Shown here: positions 11,700-21,424 of the stretch, piece after piece
Layout of the letters: every line of letters begins with the position of its first letter
Numbering within the stretch: position 1 is the first letter of the stretch
Origin: Larix kaempferi
Lineage: Eukaryota; Streptophyta; Pinopsida; Pinales; Pinaceae
Direction: 5' to 3'
Assembly (NCBI GenBank): GCA_027924585.1
Contig: BSBM01000007.1
Coordinates: forward strand, 5,782,001-5,846,000
DNA: 64,000 bases
Notes under the pieces: model-generated
What the model saw: the letters and a program-made list of their open reading frames with translations, nothing else
Databases searched by the model: none
What the model was told of the DNA's origin: nothing
Program-made: the position numbers and the translations under genes

Positions 11700-12135
11700 A
11701 TTCTTTGTCATCAACTAAATTATCTTCCTCGCTCAACATGATAACATAGTTGTTCTAAAAAATACATTTTGATCTTGGATCGTGTCTTAGTATAAACCAC
11801 CAATCCATGTCTAACACATATGAGTAAAAGAACACTTGGTTGCAGTGTTTTGGGTAAACACAAGGCATTCCCCATCCCATCTAGTTGGAATGCATTTAAT
11901 AACATTCCCTCCATGGCATGGGTATCTCATAATAAATCATTTGTACCAACCTTAATATCATTCTTTTTGTCCCCAACCTTTGAAGAACTAGTGTTACTAT
12001 AGATGTTCTGATTGATGACTCATGATGTAGTGAGAATTGAATAGGTGGTTGATTCAACCATGCTTTGTACACTTCCTCTTCGAGCTCTACTCGTTTAGCG
12101 GCCTTCTCTCGATTTGACATCGTATTGGGGTGCAA
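11700..12135 (-). pseudogene. CACTA TNP2-type transposase fragment (DUF4216-like)
   Basis: The minus strand, in shifting frames, reads YEIPMPWREC, then VYPKHCNQVFF, VLDMDWWFILRHDPRSK and IF. Nearly the same words (VFPKHCNQVFFNLDVLDRD, WWFILRHDLDLNIF) occur in the plus-strand TNP2 relic near 31710-31805. The shared order and spacing identify it as a second, more decayed copy of the same CACTA transposase C-terminus. No termini are visible around it. Confidence 0.6.
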
Positions 12136-12358
12136 TAGTAGATGGTAGACAGGTTGATCATTGTCAAAATCCTGGTTGCAAAATTTTTGAACATTAAATC
12201 GATAATATCAGAAAACAAAATGCATTTAGTATGTTGAAACATTATACTAAACATTTATTAGAAGCATGGAATTTTTTTTCTCCAAAAGTACACATGCATT
12301 CAACCACTTTATAACAAATGTGGAATTAAGCCATACATTAACATTAAATCCACTAAAT

Positions 12359-12598
12359 ACGTGAGATGTAGAACAGTTGGTGGCGGGGTATGGTTAAGAC
12401 GCCCCCTAAGCGGAAAGGTTGCCGGTTCTAATCCCGCGGATACCAAAAAATCCAACCATGTTAAGGGTTGGTGTGGTCCAGGCCGGGTGCAATCCCCGGG
12501 TAATTTTGACAGCTTAGATGCCCCTAGTTCGTGGTAAATTAGCCAAAGGCAAACTTGCTAGTTAAGGAGGTTCCACCACTTTGCCAACAAAAAAAAAA
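12359..12598 (+). mobile_element. tRNA-derived SINE, second family, 18-bp target duplication
   Basis: The head contains GGGGTATGGTTAAGACGCC (box A-like) and GGTTGCCGGTTCTAATCCC (box B-like), and the element ends with GCCAACA and an A-run. ACATTAAATCCACTAAAT at 12341-12358 is repeated with one mismatch at 12599-12616. Its body differs from the minus-strand SINE at 10996-11231, so two SINE families are present. Confidence 0.87.
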
Positions 12599-13789
12599 AC
12601 ATTAAATCCACGAAATTCCAAAAATACTATTACTCAATGGTCTTTTTCTTACATGGTGGTAGGAGCGGGAGGGATCCTCATGGATCCTTATGGAAAAATA
12701 GTGAAAAACTATGCTTGGGGACTGGGAAAGAAAACAAATAATCAAAGCAGAATGGTTGGCCCTATTGAAAGGTATGGAGATCTCGGTTGGCTTAAAAATT
12801 CCAAACCTTCTTGTTTTGGGTGATTGATGATTTGTTATTCAAAAAATGAGAAGCCCTTACAAGGAGAGCTCTTCTTTCTGCAGCAGAGACCAAAAGCGTA
12901 TTATAAATACCCCCCTACCAAATCTTGTGGAATTTCTGCATGTTAAGCATGAAAATAATGAGCAGGCAGATCAAAAAGCAAATCAAGGGGCCTGACTCAA
13001 ACAAGGAACCATTGTATTAGACGATCAACATCCATCAAAAGCCTAGATTCCCCATGACAATTATCAAATGGAGTGATAAAAATGGCAAATTGAATCCTAT
13101 TGGAAGACTTAGTAATGTGGGGAAAATCATAGCCTATGGTTTTGCAAGTTCTAGGATCCCCCCGAATCATCCTCAAGGTCCTTTTGATAGCGCTTAATCT
13201 TGGTGGATGGCCTTCATTCTTCTGGATCCCCCTTCCCATTTCAAGACACGCGTGGCAGCATATTGGTTGCTTGCATACAAAGGCAAGCAGTTGAGTTAAA
13301 TGCTCTAAGGGGCTCATTGAATCAACATAATGATCTATGTTGTCTCTGGTCTCATCTGTTGTAATCTGAAGCGGGCTCACACAAGTGAGGCCCGACCTTT
13401 TGTTCAGCTCCACCGCCCTATGGATTTCATTTCCGGTCAAGCTTATGCTGATGTTCTTACCTAGGAAGGTTACACAGTTGATAAAATTTGCGAAGATTTG
13501 GCTCTACATTCCATTATCTCCTTTTTTTTAACAGAAACTGGAGAACTTTTTATTATAGAAAAAAGGCTGTGCACATCCATTCATTACAAAAAACTTACAG
13601 GTTGTCTGATATCAGCGAACATCATAACTGAGAAGACAAAAGTTAAAAATGTTTGAAAATTGCAGAAAAAGTTGTTTTTCTTCCTATGTTCACCATACTT
13701 GAGGAGGGATAAACCCTAACAAACTGAAGATTAAGCAGTATACAAAAAAACATTTACAGAAAAACAAAGGCCAAGCCTACTTCTTTTTC

Positions 13790-14130
13790 ATGCCTTCCAT
13801 GCCCGGGGATGGCTTGGAGACCGAAATTTCTTCCATGGGCTGAGCTCTGAAGTTCGTTGGCTCATGGTAATGGCTGCGTTGAGACAAATTTATCACCTTC
13901 GACAAATCTTATGAAAGCCTGTCCCTATTTCCCATGAGTTCTCGAATGTCCCTTTCCAAATCATTGATCCGTGAGTTGACAGGTAAGCTGATGAATAACA
14001 TGACCAATATCAGTGGAGGTTTCCTTATTTTGTTTCAAACCTCCGCAAACTGCCTCGAATACCCTACGCAAATGAAGTTTGAAGTCCTCAATTCCAGCCT
14101 TAAGACTGTCGCTCTCATCTTGGATTTATG
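13790..14130 (-). pseudogene. LINE B third ORF, predicted coiled coil
   Basis: The minus strand reads QDESDSLKAGIEDFKLHLRR, VFEAVCGGLKQNKETSTDIG and HVIHQLTCQLTDQ; after frame changes it gives DLERDIRELMGNRDRLS and a tail PMEEISVSKPSPGMEG before a stop. The tail matches the end of the LINE A third ORF (SPMEAIS). The region between RNase H and this ORF (14126-14527) is also open for 133 codons but has no motif that I recognise. Confidence 0.55.
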
Positions 14131-14495
14131 AACCCACCGCAGGATAATCGCCTAATGACCACAAGCTAAGGGAGAGTTCCAACTCGAAAAAAGTCGAAGC
14201 AGTGAAATCTGCGCTGAGCCAGTATCTGAAATCGTCTCGAAATGAAAGCAAGTGATATCCACTCAGTAGGGAATCCATCTTGACAACCATATCACATGTG
14301 TGAATACTGAGAATAGAGGACATAGCTAATTGCAAGGTCCCTTCATCATAAAAACCTTCACCTACGAACACATGGCTTGGAGCATGCATCTGACGACGCA
14401 TCCAGCTACCACCTCGGGAAAGATGACTAAATAAAGAGGGTGTGAACCACGGTCTCACGAAAAATACCAAGGCTTTAGCCTCCCGGAGAAAAGAA

Positions 14496-14892
14496 TCAAG
14501 GAATGGCAGGAAAATTGGTTTCTTCATTGGCGTAAATAATTAAACATGGCTCCAGCATGACTCCTGCAAGAAAGTCAACATCCCCATTGTTGCTCCGAAG
14601 AACATGGAAGAGAAGGAATTCTATTTTGGCGGAGATATGAGTGATCCTTCGGTATATTCTTTTACATCTGATGTTTCCTTTCTTGTATCCAAAACTCATC
14701 TTTTGAATTACCTGTCTTGAGTCACCGATTATGATTATTCTGCTTATGCCTATCCTAGCAATGATTTCAAATCCAAGCATAAGCGCCAACCACTCTGCTT
14801 CATTGTTGGTTTTCTTCCCCAATCCCCAGGCGAAAGAATCAACTATATTTCCTCTGGGATCGAATAATATCCCTCCCGCACCTGCCTCCCCT
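14496..14892 (-). pseudogene. LINE B RNase H, lacking its N-terminus
   Basis: The frame reads GAGGILFDPRGNIVDSFAWG, LGKKTNNEAEWLALMLG, IIIIGDSRQVIQKMSFGYKK and LLFHVLRSNNGDVDFLAGVM, a well-preserved plant L1 RNase H from just after the first catalytic aspartate to the end. The glutamate (NNEAEWLAL), the second aspartate (GDSR) and the last aspartate (NGDVDFLA) are present. Because the element starts downstream of the DGAS motif, the domain is incomplete by construction, not through random decay. Confidence 0.85.
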
Positions 14893-15231
14893 CATTCCAA
14901 TATCTCCTCTTCGGGGAAGAAAGAAACATTCATCTCCAAAAGTAAGCCCCCAATTTCATAACCGTGTGAGGTATTTTATTTAAGTGAGAAGAAGTTCAAG
15001 GATTTCTCTGGTGGAAGCAAAGAATTCATGGCATCCTGGAAGGAGATCTTTGTGAATTTCAAAGGGCACCTTGAATACTTCAAGAAAATTTTAAGAGTGG
15101 TGCATTAAGGCATTGGTAGTGTTCTTCATAGCATAATAGTGCTAACAGAGGATGCGCGACATTACATCAGTAGGCTCGCGCGTATGGAATCGTGCATCGA
15201 GGATCTTGATGGCAACATGAGGGAGCATTGT

Positions 15232-15674
15232 ATTATTGGTGCACTGTGTGTAAACACATAGCGCACCGGTAACGAGGGCCGAATTTAAACAATCACGCAC
15301 CACCATCGATGCGTTAGCGAAAACATAATGCACCGAAATTGAAACCATAAAACAATTTTTTAAACACATGCAGTGCTTTCTAAATATAATGATGCACCAC
15401 TAACAATGCATCCGTATATTTAAATAACATTGTTTAGTTAACAAAAAAATTTAGGGACATGGTGTGTTGGAGGAAATGAAAAGCACCGCCATTGACAGCA
15501 TTAAATTAATTTTTTAAACAAAGTGGTGCTTTGTAAATATATTGGCGCACTACTCACGGTGTGTCAATATATATACAGAGCTCCATTTAGTAAATAATAA
15601 AATTTAAGGTCCATGGTGCGAAACTAAATGCATCGCTTTGAAACCATAAACAATATTTTAAAAAATGCATGCTC
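15232..15674. repeat. subterminal-type tandem repeats, left part
   Basis: Units of roughly 150 bp share GAAACCATAAAACA, TTTTTTAAAC, GTGGTGCTTT-TAAATATATTGG and many GCACCG/TGCACC words. They start near 15342, about 15495 and 15640, and continue after the copia insertion at 28183. Dense short GC-rich words in AT-rich DNA are typical of CACTA subterminal regions. The terminal CACTA inverted repeat itself was not found here. Confidence 0.6.
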
Positions 15675-15679
15675 TTTAT
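15675..15679. repeat. target duplication CTTTA of the second copia element
   Basis: CTTTA directly precedes the 5' LTR and recurs at 28183-28187 directly after the 3' LTR. Confidence 0.93.
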
Positions 15680-16126
15680 GTTAGGATATTTAGACACTTA
15701 GGAGTTAGTTAAGATCAACTTGTGTAATATATCCGTTAGGGATAGTGTGTTTCTTTCGTATGCATTTGTAAATACTTAATCCGATGGTGACGATATGTTC
15801 CCGACATAGAGTGATCCGACGGCTCAACTTCTCTTAGATCAAACCTAACCTTGATCCATGGCTTAACACCCGATTGGTCCATAATCTCTATTTAAAGAGC
15901 ATGGAGGGTCATTGTTTAATTGATCGATTATGAGAAGCTCATTTGTAACTTTCTTTCTTTGCATAATAAATTGTCCCGTAGAAGCTATTTGGTCGGGGCC
16001 GTGGAGTGTTTCCCTCAAGAGGGTTTAAATCACGTCAAAACATCGGTGTGTTGATTTGTGATTTGTTTGTGTGAAGTGGTTGCTCTTGGTGTTCGGTCCT
16101 TTGATAGTACCTTGTGTACCCGAACA
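15680..16126 (+). repeat. 5' LTR of the nested-host copia element
   Basis: It starts TGTTAGGATATTTAG and ends GTACCCGAACA. A TATA-like box TATTTAAAG lies at 15889-15897. It aligns end to end with 27735-28182. Confidence 0.95.
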
Positions 16127-16138
16127 TGGTATCAGAGC
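16127..16138 (+). other. primer binding site, tRNA-iMet type
   Basis: TGGTATCAGAGC abuts the 5' LTR without a spacer. Confidence 0.94.
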
Positions 16139-16344
16139 TTTTATGCAGTGTCGCTTCCGGTTATGATCTAGATCTTGAACTGTTGTTGCCGAAACTCGAA
16201 AGGGTTTCTAGTTCTAGTATTTCTGTGCATTTTTGGGTTGTGGGAGGTGTTCCATTGCGTCCGAAGCGTCGTTTCCATTGGGAAATAGTTTTCATTTGAT
16301 CGAAAACAGTTTTCGGTTGCTCCAGAAATGCGTATTTCATCAAA

Positions 16345-16361
16345 TCTGAAGGTATAATGTT
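16345..16361. repeat. 17-bp target duplication of the L1
   Basis: TCTGAAGGTATAATGTT occurs at 16345-16361 and again at 22934-22950. The two copies are identical and lie in the copia leader. Confidence 0.95.
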
Positions 16362-16580
16362 TTTTTAGACAAAAACATTGGGTAGATTTAATTAAAAACC
16401 GGTGAAACAGCCACCGTGTGCTTGAATACATAGATATCGCTATCTGAAATAACAAAATTCTTAGGCTTAAGCAGCCCATAAGTTTCAGGATTAAGAAGCA
16501 ACATTACAGAAGGATGGTTTGTGGAACAAGAAGTAGGATTGAGAATTACAGAAAGAGCACTGGAGAGTTATGAGCAGGGT

Positions 16581-16919
16581 CTAAGCGTCATTAAGCTTCT
16601 CCAGTATTTTCTGGACCGCAGCTTCCAGTGCAGCAATTCGGTTCCCGTAGTTCCCTTCGGTGTTGTCCTGATCCTTGAAGTGGGTGTAGACCACCTCTTC
16701 AAAATAGGAGACTTCTCCCTTGGTGTCTTTGATTTCCTCTTTAATGCTCTGTAAATCTTTGTTAAACTTTCTCCATTTGTGGAGATCTTCTGGATTGTGG
16801 GCTTTCTGTCGCCCTTCATTCTCCTCAGATTTTGTTTTAAGGAGATCGATTGACTGTTGCAGTTCGTCCAGTCTGTCCTCCACCGATTTGCCTCCTGAAG
16901 TTGAGCCCACCGACGCCAT
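16581..16919 (-). CDS. L1 third ORF, 112-residue predicted coiled-coil protein
   Basis: An intact frame of 112 codons starts MASVGSTSGGKSVEDRLDEL, contains SIDLLKTKSEE and LQSIKEEIKDTKGEVSYFEE, and ends ALEAAVQKILEKLNDA. Leucines, isoleucines and charged residues at heptad spacing predict a coiled coil; there is no signal peptide or membrane segment. It lies after RNase H and before the 3' UTR. The short LINEs A, B and C carry a similar ORF at the same place, which argues that it is a real part of the family, not a chance frame. I know of no named domain for it. An overlapping frame (17287-16568) is also open, so the ORF2 C-terminus could extend over it. Confidence 0.62.
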   Translation of the reverse strand: MASVGSTSGGKSVEDRLDELQQSIDLLKTKSEENEGRQKAHNPEDLHKWRKFNKDLQSIKEEIKDTKGEVSYFEEVVYTHFKDQDNTEGNYGNRIAALEAAVQKILEKLNDA

Positions 16920-16939
16920 GTTGTGCTTTTCAGACGATT

Positions 16940-19900
16940 CCTGGTCTTCTTGCTTCTGCTTCTAGCGATGGCGCAATGGAGAGATATATTCCCAGTTGGG
17001 CTGAATAAGTAGGAAGAAAGGCAAGCAGTGAAGTCACGGGTCACAGTGGCACCGTCCGGGAGTAGCAGACTGATATGGGGATTTTCCTCGATGGCAATCT
17101 TGACCATCGTGCGTATCTGATCAGCGAATTTTCCAGCAGTCCAGCAAATATTCGAAGTCAGGATCTTGTTTGTCTTAGGGGATAGAACAAAAAGATTCTC
17201 TGTCATTAGTCGACAAAATGCTCTTGCCCAGGAGCACGGCTCTGTTGGCCTCTGAGTCAGCCAGTCCATTATGATCACGGGGAACATGATAATAGTTGAT
17301 TTTGTTGAATTTGGAACTAATCAAGAAGATTCTTCGCAGGACCCGAGAAAGCTTAAGTTGAGGAGGTGTCTTGTTCAAGTTCATGGCTTGAATAATGATC
17401 CTAGAGTCTCCAAATACGGTGAGCTAGGAAATATCATTATCAATGGCTTGCTTTAGCCCTTGCCAGAGGGCCAGAGCTTCCGCATTGTTATTGGTGTCCG
17501 TCCCTAAACCCCAGGCATAGGAAGAGAGGATTTCATTATGATTGTTGATGAGGATTCCCCCCGCTCCAGCTTTTCCAGGGTTGCCCTTAGAGGCCCCATC
17601 AAAGAAAAGGCAATACTCCTTTATTGACAATCTCCAGTTTTTGAACTCAGTAGCGCTCATCCGAATTTCCCAGTTTTCGTGAGAGGTAGTTGAGGTTGCT
17701 TCAGAGGCCTCTTTTAGTTTAAATTTAGCAATCCAGTTTGCCTCCAAAGGGCTAAGACTTCTAGTGTTGGAGATAGTTCTAGAATCCGCCGCTTCCCCCA
17801 ACAAGGCCACGCAATTGGTAGCTACCCTGGAACTGGAGTTTGCTTTTTCTCTAAAGATTCTGTTATTGCGTTCCAGCCAGATCTTCCAGCATATTACTTT
17901 TGGGGTCCACATCCAGATGGATTTGAGCCGGTTTTTTTTATGAAGATCAAAGGGGGAGTTTTTACTCCAGTTGACGAAGAGATCAGATAGGCTCCCAAAT
18001 CTGTCAAGGTTTCCATGGCTAGGGAGGAGAACCTTCTGCCAGACCTCTTTTGAGTAGGGGCACATTAGCAACAAATGTGTTATTGTTTCTTCATCAGTAA
18101 GACACAGGGGGCATCTTGAAGGCCCTTCTATTCCACGTCTCTTTAGCGTGTCTCCCGTTAAGATGCTGTTATGTGCTACCGTCCAACAGAAAAGGTCTAT
18201 TTTTGGAATGATGGGTGAAGTCCAGATGAAATTCCACTTAGCAGGATTATTGGGGGCTTGATGCACCGATTGGAAAGATCTATACCCTTCAGCGGCTGTA
18301 TAGCGACCGGATGCATGGCCCCAACCTCTTTTGTCTTTGGCAGACTCAGAGATGGGGGCTTTACCTTGAAGCAATTGTAGCAGGATCTCGGCTTCCCCTA
18401 AAAGATGTTCAGGGACCTCGCCTAGATTCCAGTCAATCCAATTTTTTTCTCCTTCCTCCTCCCAATTGGAAATGTCCCAAAGAGTAACTTTGTTTCTGTG
18501 CTGCATCCAGGCTTTCAGATTTCCAGTATCATTAGCTTCACCTATGGGCTGGTCTCCCATAATAGAGTCCTTCCATATGTTTATCTTTTTCCCATTACCA
18601 GGGATCCAGTAAAGGAGTCTAGCGAAATGATCAAGAACCCTGTTGCAGAGAGTGAAGATTGGGGATCCTTTCTTTCTTTGAGGTGGTTTATCAAGGCACT
18701 TTAATCTAGGGCCTGGGAAGTATTTTTTCCTTATGACTTTTTTGCTCCAAGTCTCGCGGCCTGAAACTAGCTTCCAGAGTATTTTTGCTCCCATGGCCAT
18801 ATTCTGTCTAGCCATACTTCTGAAATGAAGTCCTCCTTCCTTGTAAGGCTTTTGTATTTTGTCCCATCCAACCAGGTGAAGTCTTTGATTGTTTCCTTTT
18901 CCTCCTTCCCAAAGGAATTTCCTAATTAGTTTCTCCATTTTCCCAATGATCAGGGAAGGGGCGAGGAGGATGGAGGTTTGGTAAATCGGAATGCTCATCA
19001 GGACAGATTTTATTAGGACTGTCTTTCCTGCCTGATTTAGCCAGTTTGAGCCCCAGTTTTGAATTCTTTTTTTGATTTTGTCTAGGATAGGATTCCATTG
19101 GTTTGCTTTGGGAATGCCTTTAGCAATTGGAACCCCCAGATAGGTGATGGATTCCCAATCATGGACTGCTTCCATTTCTAAGATTCGAGCAATATCCCCC
19201 AGCTCTCTTGTAGTGCAATTCCAGCCATAAATCTTACTTTTTTGGAAATTGATCTTACTACCAGAGACCTGTTTGTAGATATCCAGCTCATGTTTGAATC
19301 TCCTTACAACATGGGTACTAGCTATGCCTAGCAGCAGTGTGTCATTTGCAAATTGAGCATGGTTGATCTTGTTCACATTAGTTGCCATATGAAGACCTGG
19401 TAGAACATTCAGTTGCTGGGCTTTTATCAGTTGGAAGCTTAGAACCGAGGCTTGGATTGCATAGAGCAAAGGGGAAAGAGGGCAGCCTTGTCTAAGGCCC
19501 CGGGAGGCTTGAAAGAAATCAGTGGGGCGTCCATTGACCAGGGGAGCTATCCAGGGGGAGCTTATACAACCTTGGATCCAATTTGCAAAGGGTTATGAGA
19601 ATCCAAGTTTCTTCATGACCAGGAGCAGGAAATTATGATTGACTCTGTCAAAGGCATTTGCTAAATCAAGTTTGATCACCATGCCTCCTTCTTTGGATTG
19701 ATGGCTGGAGTGAATGGCCTCTTGAACCAGTAGGATATTGTCTTGAATCTGTCGACCTTTTATGAAACCTCCTTGGTTTTCAGGGATTATTCGAGGCAGC
19801 ACTTTTTTGAGCCTAGTAGCTATGATTTTGGTTACAATTTTGTAGCTCAGATTGCAGTGGGAGATAGGTCCGAATCTGGAAAAATGAGTGGCCCCTTTGT

Positions 19901-21424
19901 CTTTTGGAATCAGCGTTAGGAAGGCGGAGTTCGTGCTTCCCCCCAATTTGTTGGTTTTTTGCGTATGTCTCACCATTCTCAAAAGATCCAGCTTTATCAG
20001 GTCCCAGTAGTTGGTGTAGAATCTTGCAGTGAAGCCATCCGGGCCTGGAGCACTGTCAGGTTTCATTCTGAAGAGAGCTAATTTTAGTTCCTTCATGGAT
20101 ATGGGTGCGGTAGGAAAGATGTTATCAGAATTTTGGACCAGGGTTGGGATGGTATCAAAGGGGTAATCAAGGGGATTCAGGGGTTGTTCAATTGGAGCCG
20201 AGAAAAGGTCTTTGAAGGTGTTGTAAGCGGCTTTTTTGATATCCTTGAAATTATTGAATATGGAGCCTTGATAATTGATCTCTTTGACTGCTTTATAGTT
20301 CTTTTTGGCCTCCGCTTGTTTGTGGAAGAAGGAGGTGTTTTTGTCTCCACATTCAAGCCACAGGCTCCTAGATTTTTGACGCCAATAGTCTTCTTCTACC
20401 CTGCAAGCTTGGTAGAAATGCTTTTGAAGTTCAGTTTCAGCGGCTTGGGTCTGAGGGGTGGGGATGATAGATTCCAGGGAGAGTTGAAGGTCTTCTAGAA
20501 CTTTTAGGATTCAATTCTGCCTGTGGTAGGTGAGGTGATATTCTTCGCCCAGACTTTAAGGTCCGCTTTCAGTCTTTTAATTTTCTGTTCCCATGAGAAA
20601 GAAGGAGAACCAGGGATAGGGACTGACCAGGAGTTGTTGACGACATGGTGAAAGTCCTCTTGGAGAAGCCAAAGAGGACTAAAACGGAAAGGGATCGGGC
20701 CTAGATTAGTTTCAGAAGATAGTTCCAACAGGATGGGCTTGTGATCCGAGATGCAGTTAGGAAGGATTTTGGAGGTTGCTAAGAGTCCTAGCATAAGGAA
20801 GTCGGAGTGGATTAGGAATCTGTCAAGCCTAGCCGCTATGTGGCCCGGGCCCAGCCTTTTGTTGGTCCAGGTGAAATTTCCTACCGACGGTTTGATATCT
20901 AAGAGGTCCCATCCCATAATAAGATCCTCCACCCATTCTCTGGATTGGTCTCTTACTGGGGAGCCTCCTTTCTTTTCAGCAGCTGACAGGGTTACATTAA
21001 GATCTCCTGCTAGGATAATATTGTTAGGTTCGTGCAGGGAGAGGAAGGTTTCCAGCGATTCCCAGCAATGAGCTTTGTCAGGGGCCAGATTTGGTACACA
21101 GAGATTGAACAGACTTACTTGTATTCCAGATTCAATATGCTGTAATTTGGTGTAGATCCAATGCGTGCTGCAGTGATCATTGATGATGTTGAATTTGGAC
21201 TCGTCCCAGAAAGTGGCAATTCCTCCCGAGGCTCCTCTAGAACTGATAGCTTTCCCCGGGCCTTTCTTCCAGAATTTGAGAGCAGCTTGATGGAGGCTTA
21301 AATCCTCCAATTTCGTCTCCTGGATTAAGAGGATGTCAGGCTTGTTGATTTTTATGATGTCCTTCATAGCTTCTTGCTTAGCTTTGGTGCCTAGACCTCT
21401 GCAGTTCCAGGAGGCGTATCGCAT
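16940..21424 (-). pseudogene. L1 ORF2: endonuclease, reverse transcriptase, RNase H
   Basis: ORF2 nicks target DNA and copies the RNA in place. Domains in order: APE-type endonuclease (MRYASWNCRGLG, LLIQETKLE, AGDLNVTL, AARLDRFLIHSDF, SDHKPILLE), RT (MKPDSAPGPDGFTARFY, IPENQGGFIKGRQIQDN, KLDLANAFDRVNH, and the active-site segment AQFANDTLLLG), a zf-RVT region (CPLCLTDEETITHLLLMCPY), and RNase H (FFDGASKGNPGKAGAGG, NNNAEALALW, VFGDSR, GLADSEAN). Breaks: a stop at 20504-20506 with a nearby frameshift, stops at 19593-19595 and 17424-17426, and a frameshift near 17175-17190. The normally invariant second aspartate motif reads AND instead of ADD, so this RT should be inactive. The C-terminal end is uncertain because an alternative frame stays open to 16568. 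Confidence 0.92.

Larger units (their letters stand above)
13523..14892 (-). mobile_element. short LINE B, 16-bp target duplication, nested in LINE C
   Basis: CATTCCATTATCTCCT at 13507-13522 and CATTCCAATATCTCCT at 14893-14908 (one mismatch) bound an insert that reads on the minus strand. It begins GAGGGGAGGCAGGTGCGGG in RNase H and ends GTTTCTGTTAAAAAAAA at the T-run beside 13523. The first C of the duplication is also the last C of the shared boundary, so the exact base is ambiguous by one. The length is about 1.37 kb. Confidence 0.9.
12654..15231 (+). mobile_element. short LINE C, interrupted by LINE B
   Basis: The plus strand starts near 12654 with GAGGILMDPYGKIVKNYAW and GLGKKTNN (RNase H), then a degenerate GDSR region and HVKHENNEQADQKAN to about 12990. 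After LINE B with its target duplications (13507-14908) the reading resumes at 14909 and gives NFKGHLEYFKKILRVVH, IIVLTEDARHYISRLARMES and IEDLDGNMREHC up to about 15231, resembling the third ORF of LINE A. It then stops abruptly at the start of subterminal repeats. Its 5' border falls within a few bases of that of LINEs A and B. Confidence 0.68.

Noticed and set aside
12380-12440. A tRNA gene near the B-box GGTTCTAATCCC
   Set aside because: The cloverleaf is incomplete, and the unit ends in an A-run with flanking target duplications, as in a SINE.
12997-13440. 147-codon minus-strand frame as a gene
   Set aside because: It lies opposite the plus-strand LINE C downstream of RNase H and shows no motif; it is probably a shadow frame.
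15225-15240. A left CACTA terminus at the junction with LINE C
   Set aside because: No CACTACAAGAAAA or close variant occurs there, so the border is only where the LINE reading stops.
19593-20096. A separate RT gene on the minus strand
   Set aside because: It is in the same frame as the longer segment at 17424-19469 and is divided from it by one stop; both belong to L1 ORF2.
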